DNA of 64,000 bases from Listeria goaensis. Lineage in GTDB: Bacteria > Bacillota > Bacilli > Lactobacillales > Listeriaceae. Made by a program: the position numbers and the translations under genes. Shown here piece after piece: positions 1 through 8,143 of the stretch. The notes under the pieces were generated by a model, which saw only the letters and a list, made by a program, of their open reading frames with translations, made no database searches and was not told the origin of the DNA. The DNA is taken from assembly GCF_900186125.1 (NCBI RefSeq), contig NZ_FYBQ01000002.1, positions 124,001 to 188,000 of the forward strand, given 5' to 3'. Within the stretch, counting starts at the first letter, position 1, and each line of letters starts with the position of its first letter.

Positions 1-329
1 TTCAGTGAAAAAGCAATGACCGCAGCTAGGAAGGGATCAAATTTTAATCCAATCGTAGGTAAGCCATAAAAAATCACGAAAAGTTGCACGAGAAGCGGCG
101 TTCCGCGAATGATTGACACGTAAGCGCGCCCTAATCCTCGCAATACTTTTGAACTGGATAGACGGCAAAGTGCGATGAAAAGCGCGATGACCATACCGAT
201 AATAAATGAAATTAGCGCAAGCGGAATTGTATATTCAATTCCGCCTTTCACCATCGGCCAAAACGCTTCTTTTAGCACATCCCAGTTCAAATTATTAAAC
301 GAGATTTCCCCGAGACTAATTGGTAACAT
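1..329 (-). CDS. Amino-acid ABC transporter permease (3' part missing)
   Basis: This is the N-terminal part of an inner-membrane permease of the HisM/GlnP type, which would form the channel for the substrate captured by the neighbouring binding protein. The frame starts at an ATG at 329 and stays open to the window edge. It translates to a hydrophobic protein with a typical first membrane segment followed by a loop rich in R, G and L (LFIALCRLSSSK, then SIIRGTPLLVQ), the usual motif of polar amino-acid permeases. The start overlaps the end of the binding-protein gene by 14 bases, so the two are translationally coupled. The rest of the gene, and probably an ATPase, lie outside the window. Confidence 0.85.
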   Translation of the reverse strand, partial: MLPISLGEISFNNLNWDVLKEAFWPMVKGGIEYTIPLALISFIIGMVIALFIALCRLSSSKVLRGLGRAYVSIIRGTPLLVQLFVIFYGLPTIGLKFDPFLAAVIAFSL

Positions 330-1119
330 CTTCACCAAACCATTTTTCGGAAATCTTTTGTAATGTGCCGTCTTCTTTCATCGCTTTAATTTCCTTATCA
401 AATGGCGCTTTTAACCCTGTATCTTTACGAAAAGCGAAAGCAGAGCTGCTCGTTTCTTGATCGAGTTCGGCAGCAATTTTAATATCTTTATCGCCCGTTT
501 CTTGAATATAATCTAAAACCGCAAGTTTGTCATTGACCGTTGCGTCTACGCGCCCTTGTTTAATGAGCTCAAGCGACTGCGCTAGCCCTTCCACGGACTG
601 AATATCTGCATTCGCATCTTTTGCGATTTGGCCATAGTTACTGGTTAAACTTTGGGCTACTTTGACGCCTTTTAAATCATCAATCGATTGAATCGAATCA
701 TTATCCTTAGCGGTCACAATAACGGCCGTGCTTTTCGAGTATGGCAGTGACAAATCATATTTCTTTTCACGTTCGGCGTTAATCCCAACTTGGTTGGCAA
801 TCACATCAAAACGCGATGCATTTAATCCAGCGAACATCGAGTCCCACTGAGTTTCTTCAAATTTCGTTTTAATGCCTAAACGTTTAGCTACTTCATTAAT
901 CACATCAATATCATAACCGGTTAATTTATTCGTTTTACTATCATGAAAAGTGAATGGACGATAAGTTCCTTCCGTTCCGACAGTGATCACACCATCTTTT
1001 TTCACTTGATCATAGATTGAATCATCAGCTGATTTTGAATCGCCCCCGTCTGAACTCGAGCAAGCTACAAGAACCACAGCAAGAAGAGATGTAAATAAAA
1101 CGGCAAGTAATTTTTTCAT
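316..1119 (-). CDS. Amino-acid ABC transporter substrate-binding lipoprotein
   Basis: This 267-residue protein is a family 3 extracellular solute-binding protein, which captures a polar amino acid at the outer face of the membrane. It begins with a lipoprotein signal peptide ending in a lipobox (LVAC, Cys about residue 20), followed by a Ser/Asp/Gly-rich linker. The core has the family pattern GTEGTYRPFTFHD near the start, then GYDIDVINEVAKRLG and WDSMFAGLNASRFDVIAN. A good ribosome binding site (AAGGAG) precedes the ATG. It is the first gene of an operon with the permease. The substrate cannot be named from sequence alone; cystine or glutamine are likely for this family. Confidence 0.9.
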   Translation of the reverse strand: MKKLLAVLFTSLLAVVLVACSSSDGGDSKSADDSIYDQVKKDGVITVGTEGTYRPFTFHDSKTNKLTGYDIDVINEVAKRLGIKTKFEETQWDSMFAGLNASRFDVIANQVGINAEREKKYDLSLPYSKSTAVIVTAKDNDSIQSIDDLKGVKVAQSLTSNYGQIAKDANADIQSVEGLAQSLELIKQGRVDATVNDKLAVLDYIQETGDKDIKIAAELDQETSSSAFAFRKDTGLKAPFDKEIKAMKEDGTLQKISEKWFGEDVTN

Positions 1120-1294
1120 TTTGAAACGCTCCTTTTTTGTGTCAGACCTTCAGAAAATCAAACTATTCCGATTTAAATAGAAGGGATTGACTTCATACAT
1201 AAATTGATTTTAGCAATTCTGTGTTCATTTTAGGTAAATTTCCTATTTTTTGCAAGCAAATCGACTTACCAAAGATAAGTGCGCGGCTCGCCAT

Positions 1295-1326
1295 ATAAAA
1301 AAAGCTAAAGCAATTAGGCTTTAGCT
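1295..1326 (-). terminator. Terminator of the ydbS-ydbT operon
   Basis: A 9-bp stem (AGCTAAAGC/GCTTTAGCT) with a 6-nt loop is followed on the minus strand by seven T residues. It overlaps the stop codon of the upstream gene. Confidence 0.85.
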
Positions 1327-2802
1327 CTCAGGGCGATACCAGGCGTATAGTTCAGTTGTTTGTTCGTCGCCTAAATAGCGCAGGTAGGCGGCTGTACTGC
1401 TGTTACCGGATTTAATCGCGATTTGGATATGGTTGGTTTTGCTTTTTGCCATCCACACACTTTGGCGTACGTGCATCGCTTGAATGCGTTCTTTGCGAAC
1501 TAGATGCGATGTTTTAGACAGAAACGGTCTGGATCTAAAAAGAACGGTTCCGCTTGCAAAATGAAATCCCGTGGCGCGGTAGCTAAGAATGGCTTTTAGT
1601 ACGGCTAGAGCCGGTAAAATGAGTGCGATGAAGCCAAGTGGATAAAACAGCACGCTTGCTACGATGGCCGGAATGATGGTCCAGATGAAATAAATCCAGA
1701 TGAAGCGTTTTAAGCTTGATTTTGGCGCATTTTTTAGCGCCTCATTCGGCACATGATATTGCGGGAGCACGTCTTGAATGATTGTTAGTGCTTCTTTTTT
1801 CTTCATAATCGGGAGCATTAAAATATCGCCTGAATGTTCCTTGTCGCCAGAACTTCCTGCTGTAATTAGTTTGACGGCAACTAAACCGAGCATTTGGCGA
1901 AAAGGCGATTCGGTGATGATGACACCTTGAATTCGCTCCAAGCGGATAGTCGTGTGATTTCGTTGCAGCAAGCCCTTTTCAATTTCCAAATGATTCTCAA
2001 ATTGTTTTAACTTAAACTGGAAATATTTAAACAGCGTAGCAACAATCGAAACGCCCCACATGATAAGCAGCGCTAAAATGGCGAGAATGACAAACATGAA
2101 CACGCCTAACTTGACGATTTGATCATAGCTTTCGGAAATCAGGTCATCTGGTATCACTTCTTGAAATTGGCCAAATAAAGCTAGCAAAATCACAAAACCG
2201 CCGAGCACCCCACTTGAAGTGACTGCCATCAGCAGCAATTGGTTCGTTTTCAGCGTGATCGTTTGAATGGGCTTCTCCGATTCTTTTATTTTCGGAACAT
2301 CAAACGGATTTTCCAAATTGTTCTCTTCTATTGTAGTAGCTTCTTCGCGTTTTCCTTCGCGTAAATCGCGCAATTCAGTGGCCACACTTTTTGGAACCGC
2401 GGATAAGTCACCTTCTGCTTTTCCTTTCGTGCCAGCCGTTTCAATTAGAATTTGCGTCACATTAAATGGTATGTAGAAAAACCATTGCTTCTCTTGAATC
2501 GTTTGAATTCTTTCATAAGGAATATAAATATTTTTCCGAAACACGAAACCATATTTAATCCGAATTCCTTCCGCTTCAAGCGTATAGCGATATGTCATAT
2601 ACTTAAGAAACGCAGGTGCCAAAATAAGTAAGGCCAGTAAAATTAGTATTAAAACTAAGAGCCACATTGGCAAAAAACCATTGTTTCGAATCGCCTGAAA
2701 TGCCGAGAAAAAACCAACGAAGATTGGAACAATATTTTGTCTAACGTTCACAATGATTTCTTTAATAAGCGCAATCGGATGGAGTTTTCTTTCCTCAAAC
2801 AT
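1321..2802 (-). CDS. YdbT-like membrane protein with bacterial PH domains
   Basis: This 493-residue membrane protein belongs to the YdbT family (bPH2, formerly DUF304). It has paired membrane helices near residues 25-70, around 190-260 and around 370-405, each followed by a beta-rich pleckstrin-like domain. The family's recurring feature is visible: YTLEAEGIRIKYGFVFRK followed by IPYERIQTIQ, and later LERIQGVIITESPFRQMLGL and KERIQAMHVRQSVWM. The molecular role is unknown; in Bacillus subtilis the ydbST pair has been linked to resistance to an antimicrobial peptide. It overlaps ydbS upstream by 8 bases, so the two are one operon and probably one complex. Confidence 0.8.
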   Translation of the reverse strand: MFEERKLHPIALIKEIIVNVRQNIVPIFVGFFSAFQAIRNNGFLPMWLLVLILILLALLILAPAFLKYMTYRYTLEAEGIRIKYGFVFRKNIYIPYERIQTIQEKQWFFYIPFNVTQILIETAGTKGKAEGDLSAVPKSVATELRDLREGKREEATTIEENNLENPFDVPKIKESEKPIQTITLKTNQLLLMAVTSSGVLGGFVILLALFGQFQEVIPDDLISESYDQIVKLGVFMFVILAILALLIMWGVSIVATLFKYFQFKLKQFENHLEIEKGLLQRNHTTIRLERIQGVIITESPFRQMLGLVAVKLITAGSSGDKEHSGDILMLPIMKKKEALTIIQDVLPQYHVPNEALKNAPKSSLKRFIWIYFIWTIIPAIVASVLFYPLGFIALILPALAVLKAILSYRATGFHFASGTVLFRSRPFLSKTSHLVRKERIQAMHVRQSVWMAKSKTNHIQIAIKSGNSSTAAYLRYLGDEQTTELYAWYRPES

Positions 2803-3277
2803 CTTCTTTCGCCACCTTTACAAGCTCTAAGATGTGATGGCGCAGCTCATCCGAAATCGAGGCGTTGACTGCTTCAATCACGTGAGCTCCCGCTGCTGTT
2901 GTAATGGAAAGCGACACCAAATTTTGCATACGTAAAAGTGGTCCTTGCGCTGTTTCGACGTGCTGAATCCGAATCATCGGAATTAAAACGCGGCTTCTGA
3001 AAATGATGCCGTGTTGGATTTCAATTTCATCATGACGAATTTGGTAGCTCCACCTTTTCCATCTATACGGGATAAGGAATAGATAGCAAAATAAAAAGTA
3101 TGCTAATGTTACCGAAAAGCCAATTAAACTGAATCCAAGATTTATATTTGAGAAATAAAAAACAGTGAAAAGCGCGACAGAAATAAGTAATAAAATGGCA
3201 CCGTTAATCCCATACGTTTGACGCCATACCGTTTTAATTTCTGGCGGTAACTGTTTTTCCAATTGTTTTAGTTCCAC
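2795..3277 (-). CDS. YdbS-like membrane protein with one bacterial PH domain
   Basis: This 160-residue protein has two hydrophobic helices (about residues 25-70) and one bPH2 domain with the signature RHDEIEIQHGIIFRSRVLIP followed by MIRIQHVETAQGPLLR. It is the first gene of a two-gene operon with the larger YdbT-like protein, the same arrangement as ydbS-ydbT in B. subtilis. The ribosome binding site (GGAGGGG) precedes the ATG at 3277. Function is not established; the conserved pairing suggests a heteromeric membrane complex. Confidence 0.8.
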   Translation of the reverse strand: MELKQLEKQLPPEIKTVWRQTYGINGAILLLISVALFTVFYFSNINLGFSLIGFSVTLAYFLFCYLFLIPYRWKRWSYQIRHDEIEIQHGIIFRSRVLIPMIRIQHVETAQGPLLRMQNLVSLSITTAAGAHVIEAVNASISDELRHHILELVKVAKEDV

Positions 3278-3398
3278 TAAAGCCCCTCCTTTTTATTTCA
3301 TCATACTGTATTTTAGTTTACAATAAAAGACTTTATTCATGGTTTGTTCATAATTTTGTGCTATTATGAATTTACAAACCATTCTAGGGGGTTTTAGA

Positions 3399-3887
3399 AT
3401 GCGAAAAAAAGCTAATTTATTTGTTGTTTCGGTCGTCGTTTTTGCTGTATTTTGCTGGGTTGCCCCGCTTGCGAAAGCCGCACCAGTACCAGAATCCGAG
3501 ATTACATACTCGGCAAAAACGTCCGAAGAACTTTCCGATATGTTTTTAATTGATGACTATACATTTGATTCACCATACGTCGTTATGAATACGAAAAATC
3601 AAGCAACTGTGATGTTTGGTACAACTTCCGAGGTGAAAATCGCGTATTCTTTTCAAAACAAGAAAATGACTGGGCAATCCTTCACAGAAAGTCATCAATT
3701 TACGATTTCTAATTTAAAACCGGGTGAAAATCATATTTCGCTAGAAAGCACCGACAAGAACGGGCAAATTCAAACGGCAACATTAACGATTAAAGTTCCT
3801 ATTGAAAATACCCACTCTAAGAAAAAATGGTCCTATTTATCCTTTAAAAATCTTGCTGCAACACGAGAAATTGAACAACATGATTAG
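3399..3887 (+). CDS. Small secreted protein of unknown function, Ig-like fold suspected
   Basis: I chose the ATG at 3399 because a strong ribosome binding site (TAGGGGG, 3385-3391) sits 7 bases before it; an upstream in-frame ATG at 3366 has none. The product has 162 residues. It starts with a clear signal peptide (MRKKANLFVVSVVVFAV..., cleavage near AKAAP). The mature part is short and rich in beta-strand-forming stretches, including a segment (NQATVMFGTTSEVKIAYSF, then FTISNLKPGENHISLES) that reads like an immunoglobulin or bacterial Big-type domain. There is no sorting motif or membrane anchor, so it is probably released. The gene stands alone, divergent from ydbS. I do not recognise the family. 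Confidence 0.65.
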   Translation: MRKKANLFVVSVVVFAVFCWVAPLAKAAPVPESEITYSAKTSEELSDMFLIDDYTFDSPYVVMNTKNQATVMFGTTSEVKIAYSFQNKKMTGQSFTESHQFTISNLKPGENHISLESTDKNGQIQTATLTIKVPIENTHSKKKWSYLSFKNLAATREIEQHD

Positions 3888-3910
3888 AAACCATCTTCAT
3901 GCACTTAATA

Positions 3911-3942
3911 AAAGCCTTGTCGGACGAGCCGACAAGGCTTTT
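3911..3942. terminator. Bidirectional terminator between convergent genes
   Basis: An 11-bp GC-rich stem (AGCCTTGTCGG/CCGACAAGGCT, loop ACGAG) is flanked by A residues on the left and T residues on the right, so it can end the small secreted-protein gene on the plus strand and queT on the minus strand. Confidence 0.88.
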
Positions 3943-4428
3943 TCATTCTATAATCTCTTTAAATTTCACACGTTTATTAATAAAATACATAATCGGAATG
4001 CCAATTCCCATCACTGTCAGTTCGCCAATTGCGCACGTTAACCATGTGAAGAAAAATGGTAATCCAAATGCTAGATGTAGTTCAAAGGCGATGATGAACA
4101 TTGTGAAGGAAAAGACGAGCGTGTTTACAATCATGCGCCAAATCGTTCCCTTTACGTATTTCATGATGCCGAACATCAAGAGCATCGTTATGACAGATTG
4201 CCCTACGCCAAAGACTAAATCATACCAGCCAAGTGGCGAATATAAATTTGTGATGAGCACGCCAAGCGCGATTCCCCAAAAATATTTTTTACTGAATACA
4301 ATTAGATGGTTGAACAATTCTGGCACCCTGAACTGGATGGCGCCAAACGCTATCGGCTGAATTAAAAAGCCCACAATAACGTACAGTGCAGCCACGATGG
4401 CGTTAGCCGTGATTAATTTTATTTTCAT
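3943..4428 (-). CDS. queT: Queuosine precursor transporter QueT
   Basis: This 161-residue protein has about five hydrophobic segments and fits the QueT family, the membrane S-component thought to import queuosine precursors such as preQ1 or queuine through an ECF transporter. The assignment rests on the start (VAALYVIVGFLIQPIAFGAIQFR), which is typical of QueT, and on the preQ1-I riboswitch in the leader directly upstream, which is a strong functional tag. The energising ECF ATPases are not in this window. The gene is monocistronic and ends at a shared terminator. Confidence 0.88.
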   Translation of the reverse strand: MKIKLITANAIVAALYVIVGFLIQPIAFGAIQFRVPELFNHLIVFSKKYFWGIALGVLITNLYSPLGWYDLVFGVGQSVITMLLMFGIMKYVKGTIWRMIVNTLVFSFTMFIIAFELHLAFGLPFFFTWLTCAIGELTVMGIGIPIMYFINKRVKFKEIIE

Positions 4429-4437
4429 TGTTTTCGC

Positions 4438-4475
4438 TCCCTAGTTTTTTTACGTAGGATGGTTTCGAACTACGT
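4438..4475 (-). promoter_or_regulatory. preQ1-I riboswitch in the queT leader
   Basis: On the minus strand the leader has the compact preQ1-I architecture: a 6-bp stem ACGTAG/CTACGT, a loop containing TTCGAAACCATC, and an A-rich tail ending in CTAGGG that can pair back into the loop as the pseudoknot. The tail runs into the ribosome binding site (GGGAG) of queT, so control is probably at translation initiation. A TATAAT box lies at 4493-4498. Confidence 0.88.
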
Positions 4476-4555
4476 GTTTATCAAACTATATCATTATAGC
4501 TTAGTTCATTCGTAAAGGAAAGACTTATTTTTTTCAAAAAAAGAAGATTTTTCTC

Positions 4556-4583
4556 TTGCATTTTCTGAAAATGGGTTTATAAT
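4556..4583 (+). promoter_or_regulatory. Promoter of the Rrf2 regulator gene
   Basis: TTGCAT (4556-4561), a 16-bp spacer and a perfect TATAAT (4578-4583) precede the regulator gene, with transcription expected to begin near 4590, just upstream of the palindromic operator. Confidence 0.65.
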
Positions 4584-4598
4584 CAATATAGACTTTAA

Positions 4599-4624
4599 AT
4601 ATCCATGATGGATATCGGATATCC
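4599..4624 (+). promoter_or_regulatory. Probable Rrf2 operator
   Basis: Three copies of the half-site ATATCC/GGATAT occur here: an inverted pair with a 5-bp centre (4599-4615), then the palindrome GGATATCC (4617-4624). The position immediately after the expected transcription start suits repression, most simply autoregulation of the Rrf2 gene and the gene behind it. Confidence 0.65.
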
Positions 4625-4659
4625 CTAAAGTACTTTTGAACAAAATCGAGGTGAACATG

Positions 4660-5148
4660 ATGAAACTCACAAAGGGTCTGGAGCAGGCCGTTTGCATTAT
4701 TACACTCTTGTCAACGCAGGATAACCGGGCACCGCTCGCATCGGACGCGATTAGCGAACGTCTACTTGTCTCTCCTTCTTACTTAAAAAAAATCATGCGT
4801 AAACTAGTTGTGAAAAACATTATCAGGTCCGTTCCTGGAAATAACGGTGGTTTCTTTTTGGCAAGAAGTCCCGAGCAAATCAGTTTATTCGAGATTGTTG
4901 AAGCTGTTGAGGGCGAGACAAATTCGTACCCCAATAGCGGGTTGATTAAAACTGTGTTTGGTGACATCCGAAAAGAAGCAGCAGAAAAAGGCGAGACGAT
5001 TTTAACACATGCGTTTAGCGCAGCGGATCAAGTGTGGAAAGACGCGCTTAAAAAGCAAACTGTGGCCGACTTACTTTTAGAAACACTTGGACGTGACAAA
5101 CTTCCATATACGAACTGGAATGAAATTAACCCCGAATTACATTTTTAA
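4660..5148 (+). CDS. Rrf2-family transcriptional regulator
   Basis: This 162-residue protein is a winged-helix regulator of the Rrf2 family. The start at 4660 is preferred because GAGGTG lies 6 bases before it; a TTG further upstream has no ribosome binding site. The N-terminal half shows the family HTH pattern (MKLTKGLEQAVCIITLL, then SPSYLKKIMRKLVVKNIIRS and PGNNGGFFLARSPEQI). No cluster of three cysteines as in IscR or NsrR is present: only one Cys occurs, near the N-terminus, so it probably does not bind an iron-sulfur cluster. It lies 8 bases before the YhgE-like gene and is cotranscribed with it, implying that the membrane protein is its target. Confidence 0.85.
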   Translation: MKLTKGLEQAVCIITLLSTQDNRAPLASDAISERLLVSPSYLKKIMRKLVVKNIIRSVPGNNGGFFLARSPEQISLFEIVEAVEGETNSYPNSGLIKTVFGDIRKEAAEKGETILTHAFSAADQVWKDALKKQTVADLLLETLGRDKLPYTNWNEINPELHF

Positions 5149-5156
5149 GATTGGTG

Positions 5157-7925
5157 ATGATAGTAGTGTTTAAAAACGAATGGAAACGACTGTTTAATAA
5201 TAAAATTTTACTTATTTCTTCCATCGTTATTTTGTTTATTCCGATTTTATACGGCGCATTTTTCTTAAAATCCGTTTGGGATCCATACGGTAAAACTGGC
5301 GATTTGCCTGTTGCCGTTGTGAATCACGACGAGCCTGTAAATTATGAAGGAAAAACGCTTGAGGTCGGCGATGAACTCGTAAGTAACTTAAAGAAAAATA
5401 ATGACTTAGATTGGAATTTCGTAAGTGCAAGCGAAGCAGAAAAAGGACTAGATAATGGAAAATACTACATGATTGTCACAATTCCTAAAGACTTCTCCAA
5501 AAATGCTTCCACTATCCTAGATGATAATCCAAAAAAAATGGATTTAACGTATAAAATTAATCCTTCACAAAACTACATCGGTGAAGTCGTCACGCAACAA
5601 GGCGCAAATCAACTCAAAAATGAAGTTGCAACAAGCGTCACTAAAGAATATGCCAAAAGTGTTTTTGCCAAAATTAAAGAAGTTGGCGCAGGCATGACAG
5701 AAGCAGCGGACGGCGCGCAAAAACTAAATGACGGCGCTAGCAAGCTTTCTGACGGCAACAAAACGATTACGGAAAACTTAAACAAACTCGCAAAAAGCAC
5801 GCTTACGTTTAAAAACGGGGCGGAGAGCGCAAATGACGGGGCAGCAAAACTACAAGACGGCGCTGACCAAATTAATGTCGCTGTTGGGCAAGCAATTGGT
5901 GGCGCTGGTAAACTGACAGATGGCGCGAACAAAATCGCAAATGGCGCAAATGATTTAAATAGCGGACAAAGTACCTTCAGTGGCAAATTGAATCAATATA
6001 CAAATGGCGTAAGCCAGTCGGCTGATGGAACCGCACAACTGTATCCGGCGATGAGCCAACTAAACGGCGGCTTAGGTCAGCTACAAGGACAACTTCCTGC
6101 ATTATCAGGCGGCGTTAACCAATTAGCTAGCGGCCAAAAAGACTTAAATAGCGGCATCAGCCAATTGGTATCAGGACTTGACCAAGCCGCACAAAATGTA
6201 GAAGCAAGCATTAAAGAAGGCAACTCTACAGAAACACAAAATAACATTAAAGCATTAGAAACAGGCGTGGCCGAGCTCGAAGCTGGCATCGCACAACTGA
6301 ATGCAAATGTTAATGCGACCGGAACTGGCGACAACAATGCACTCTCCAAACAATTAACCACACTGAAATCCGGCCTCGAAACATTAAAACTAAGCAACAC
6401 ATCTTCCTACGATTCCGCCATCGATCAAGGTGTCAACCAAGCCATTCAACAAGCCGGAATCGATCCCAACTCAGAAGAAGCGCGCACAATTATCGCAGCG
6501 GCTAAGCAAGGCGCGAAAGCAGGCGCTAGTAGCGTGAATACCGCGCAAAACCAAGAAATCGACAAAGCGCTAACACAAATCACGAATTCACTTCCATCTA
6601 TGAAAGCATTATCCGAAGGCATCGCAGAGCTAAACGGCGGAGCACCAAAAGTAACAGCAGGCGTCAACACGCTTACTACCTCCACACAAAACTCGCTTGC
6701 CAAAATGCAAACTCTTGCTGATGGATTAAATCAATTAAAAGCAGGTGCAGTGAAAGCGGAAAGCGGCAGCACACAACTTGTTAGCGGTACAAGTCAGTTA
6801 CAAGCAAAAGTACCAACCCTTTCAAACGGCGTAAACAAGTTGTCAGATGGGTCACAGCAAATCACAACGGGGCTTGGCAGTCTAAACGGTGGGCTCCAAA
6901 CTTTATCCCGCAACAACGGAGCATTAAACGGCGCTAGTGCGCAATTAGCAGCTGGTTCTGCCACCCTTTCAAACGGTGCGAACGCACTAAGCGGCGGACT
7001 CAATCAACTTTCCGCACAGCTACCAACACTTCACGCTGGAACAAATGCACTCTCAAACGGCCTTACCTCGCTAAGTGGCGGCATCGCACAACTTTCTAGT
7101 GGGGCCGGTCAAATTAGTGACGGGTCACAGCAACTGGCAGACGGCTCAGAAACACTTGGCGCCGGTTTAAACCAAGTTGGTGATGGTTCAAAAGAGCTTT
7201 CCGAAAAACTCGGTGACGGCGCAGAGCAAGTGAACGACACGAAGGCAACCGACAAAACATTCAACATGTTCGCAACCCCAACAAAACTTTCTGAGGAAAA
7301 AATTAGCGAAGTTCCAAACTACGGCCATGGTTTAGCGCCATACGTCTTGTCACTTGGGCTTTATGTGGGCGCATTAGTATTTAACTTCATCTTCCCAATC
7401 CGTCGCCCTTCGATGACGCCAACAAGCGGTCTATCGTGGTGGTTCAGCAAATTCTCGATTGGCTTTGTTGCTGCGGTTTTACAAGCTATTATTTTAGATG
7501 TCATTATGCTCATGCTCGGCCTTGGGGTCGAAAATCTCGCCCAGTTCATCACGATTTCTATTCTTACTTCACTCACATACATGTTCCTCGTGATGTTCCT
7601 TGCAATGAGTTTCGGAAATCCAGGTCGCTTCATTGCGATGGTACTACTCGTCTTGCAACTCGGTGGTGCTGGCGGTACATTCCCAATGCCACTCACCAAC
7701 TCATTCTTTAACTTTATTCACCCGTTCCTTCCAATGTCCTACTCCGTTTACGGATTTAGACAAGCCATCTCTGCTGGGTTAGGAAATACGGTATTTGTGC
7801 ATAGCGCCATTATCCTGTTCGTCATCTTCATCGCGTTCAACCTCCTACTAATTGGCACAATGTATTTAAGAAAAAACAAACGATTTAAAACAGACAGCCA
7901 AAGTTTAATTGAACAAGAAGCGTAA
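5157..7925 (+). CDS. YhgE/Pip-family membrane protein with long coiled repeat domain
   Basis: About 922 residues. One N-terminal membrane helix (residues 15-40) is followed by the YhgE N-domain (VAVVNHDEP, then YYMIVTIPKDFSKNAS). A very long extracytoplasmic stretch of 11- to 14-residue repeats of the form L-x-x-G-x-x-x-L-x-x-G with many DGA, NGA and SGG motifs fills residues 170-690. The C-terminal block has about five membrane helices, like the ABC-2 type permease fold. The family includes phage-infection protein Pip of Lactococcus and YhgE; some members are receptors or secretion-linked, but the role is unproven. I took ATG 5157, though TTG 5151 and GTG 5169 are possible. It is cotranscribed with the Rrf2 regulator. 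Confidence 0.85.
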   Translation: MIVVFKNEWKRLFNNKILLISSIVILFIPILYGAFFLKSVWDPYGKTGDLPVAVVNHDEPVNYEGKTLEVGDELVSNLKKNNDLDWNFVSASEAEKGLDNGKYYMIVTIPKDFSKNASTILDDNPKKMDLTYKINPSQNYIGEVVTQQGANQLKNEVATSVTKEYAKSVFAKIKEVGAGMTEAADGAQKLNDGASKLSDGNKTITENLNKLAKSTLTFKNGAESANDGAAKLQDGADQINVAVGQAIGGAGKLTDGANKIANGANDLNSGQSTFSGKLNQYTNGVSQSADGTAQLYPAMSQLNGGLGQLQGQLPALSGGVNQLASGQKDLNSGISQLVSGLDQAAQNVEASIKEGNSTETQNNIKALETGVAELEAGIAQLNANVNATGTGDNNALSKQLTTLKSGLETLKLSNTSSYDSAIDQGVNQAIQQAGIDPNSEEARTIIAAAKQGAKAGASSVNTAQNQEIDKALTQITNSLPSMKALSEGIAELNGGAPKVTAGVNTLTTSTQNSLAKMQTLADGLNQLKAGAVKAESGSTQLVSGTSQLQAKVPTLSNGVNKLSDGSQQITTGLGSLNGGLQTLSRNNGALNGASAQLAAGSATLSNGANALSGGLNQLSAQLPTLHAGTNALSNGLTSLSGGIAQLSSGAGQISDGSQQLADGSETLGAGLNQVGDGSKELSEKLGDGAEQVNDTKATDKTFNMFATPTKLSEEKISEVPNYGHGLAPYVLSLGLYVGALVFNFIFPIRRPSMTPTSGLSWWFSKFSIGFVAAVLQAIILDVIMLMLGLGVENLAQFITISILTSLTYMFLVMFLAMSFGNPGRFIAMVLLVLQLGGAGGTFPMPLTNSFFNFIHPFLPMSYSVYGFRQAISAGLGNTVFVHSAIILFVIFIAFNLLLIGTMYLRKNKRFKTDSQSLIEQEA

Positions 7926-7929
7926 GTTA

Positions 7930-7967
7930 AAAACCCACATGATCTTATAAAAAATCCTGTGGGTTTT
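7930..7967 (+). terminator. Terminator after the YhgE-like gene
   Basis: A 10-bp stem AAAACCCACA/TGTGGGTTTT with an 18-nt loop follows the stop codon by 4 bases. Confidence 0.7.
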
Positions 7968-8114
7968 GCTATTATTCCTTTTTGAAATAACCTTCAAACC
8001 TGAAAGATTCGTTCAAATAATTCAGCATCCGCCGCTTTCATTTCGTTAGCAATGATATTTTGCCTAAAAATAGTAATGGTGCATGGAATAACAGTGATAT
8101 AACAATACTTCGCA

Positions 8115-8143
8115 AAAAAACAGAGGCAAACCAGCCTCTGTTT
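8115..8143 (-). terminator. Terminator of the glutamate decarboxylase gene
   Basis: CAGAGGC/GCCTCTG stem with a 6-nt loop and seven T residues on the minus strand; it abuts the stop codon. Confidence 0.85.

Noticed and set aside
5609-7003. Several minus-strand open frames inside the YhgE-like gene
   Set aside because: They are shadows of the plus-strand repeat-rich coding sequence; they have Ala/Ser/Pro-rich composition expected from the reverse complement and no ribosome binding sites.
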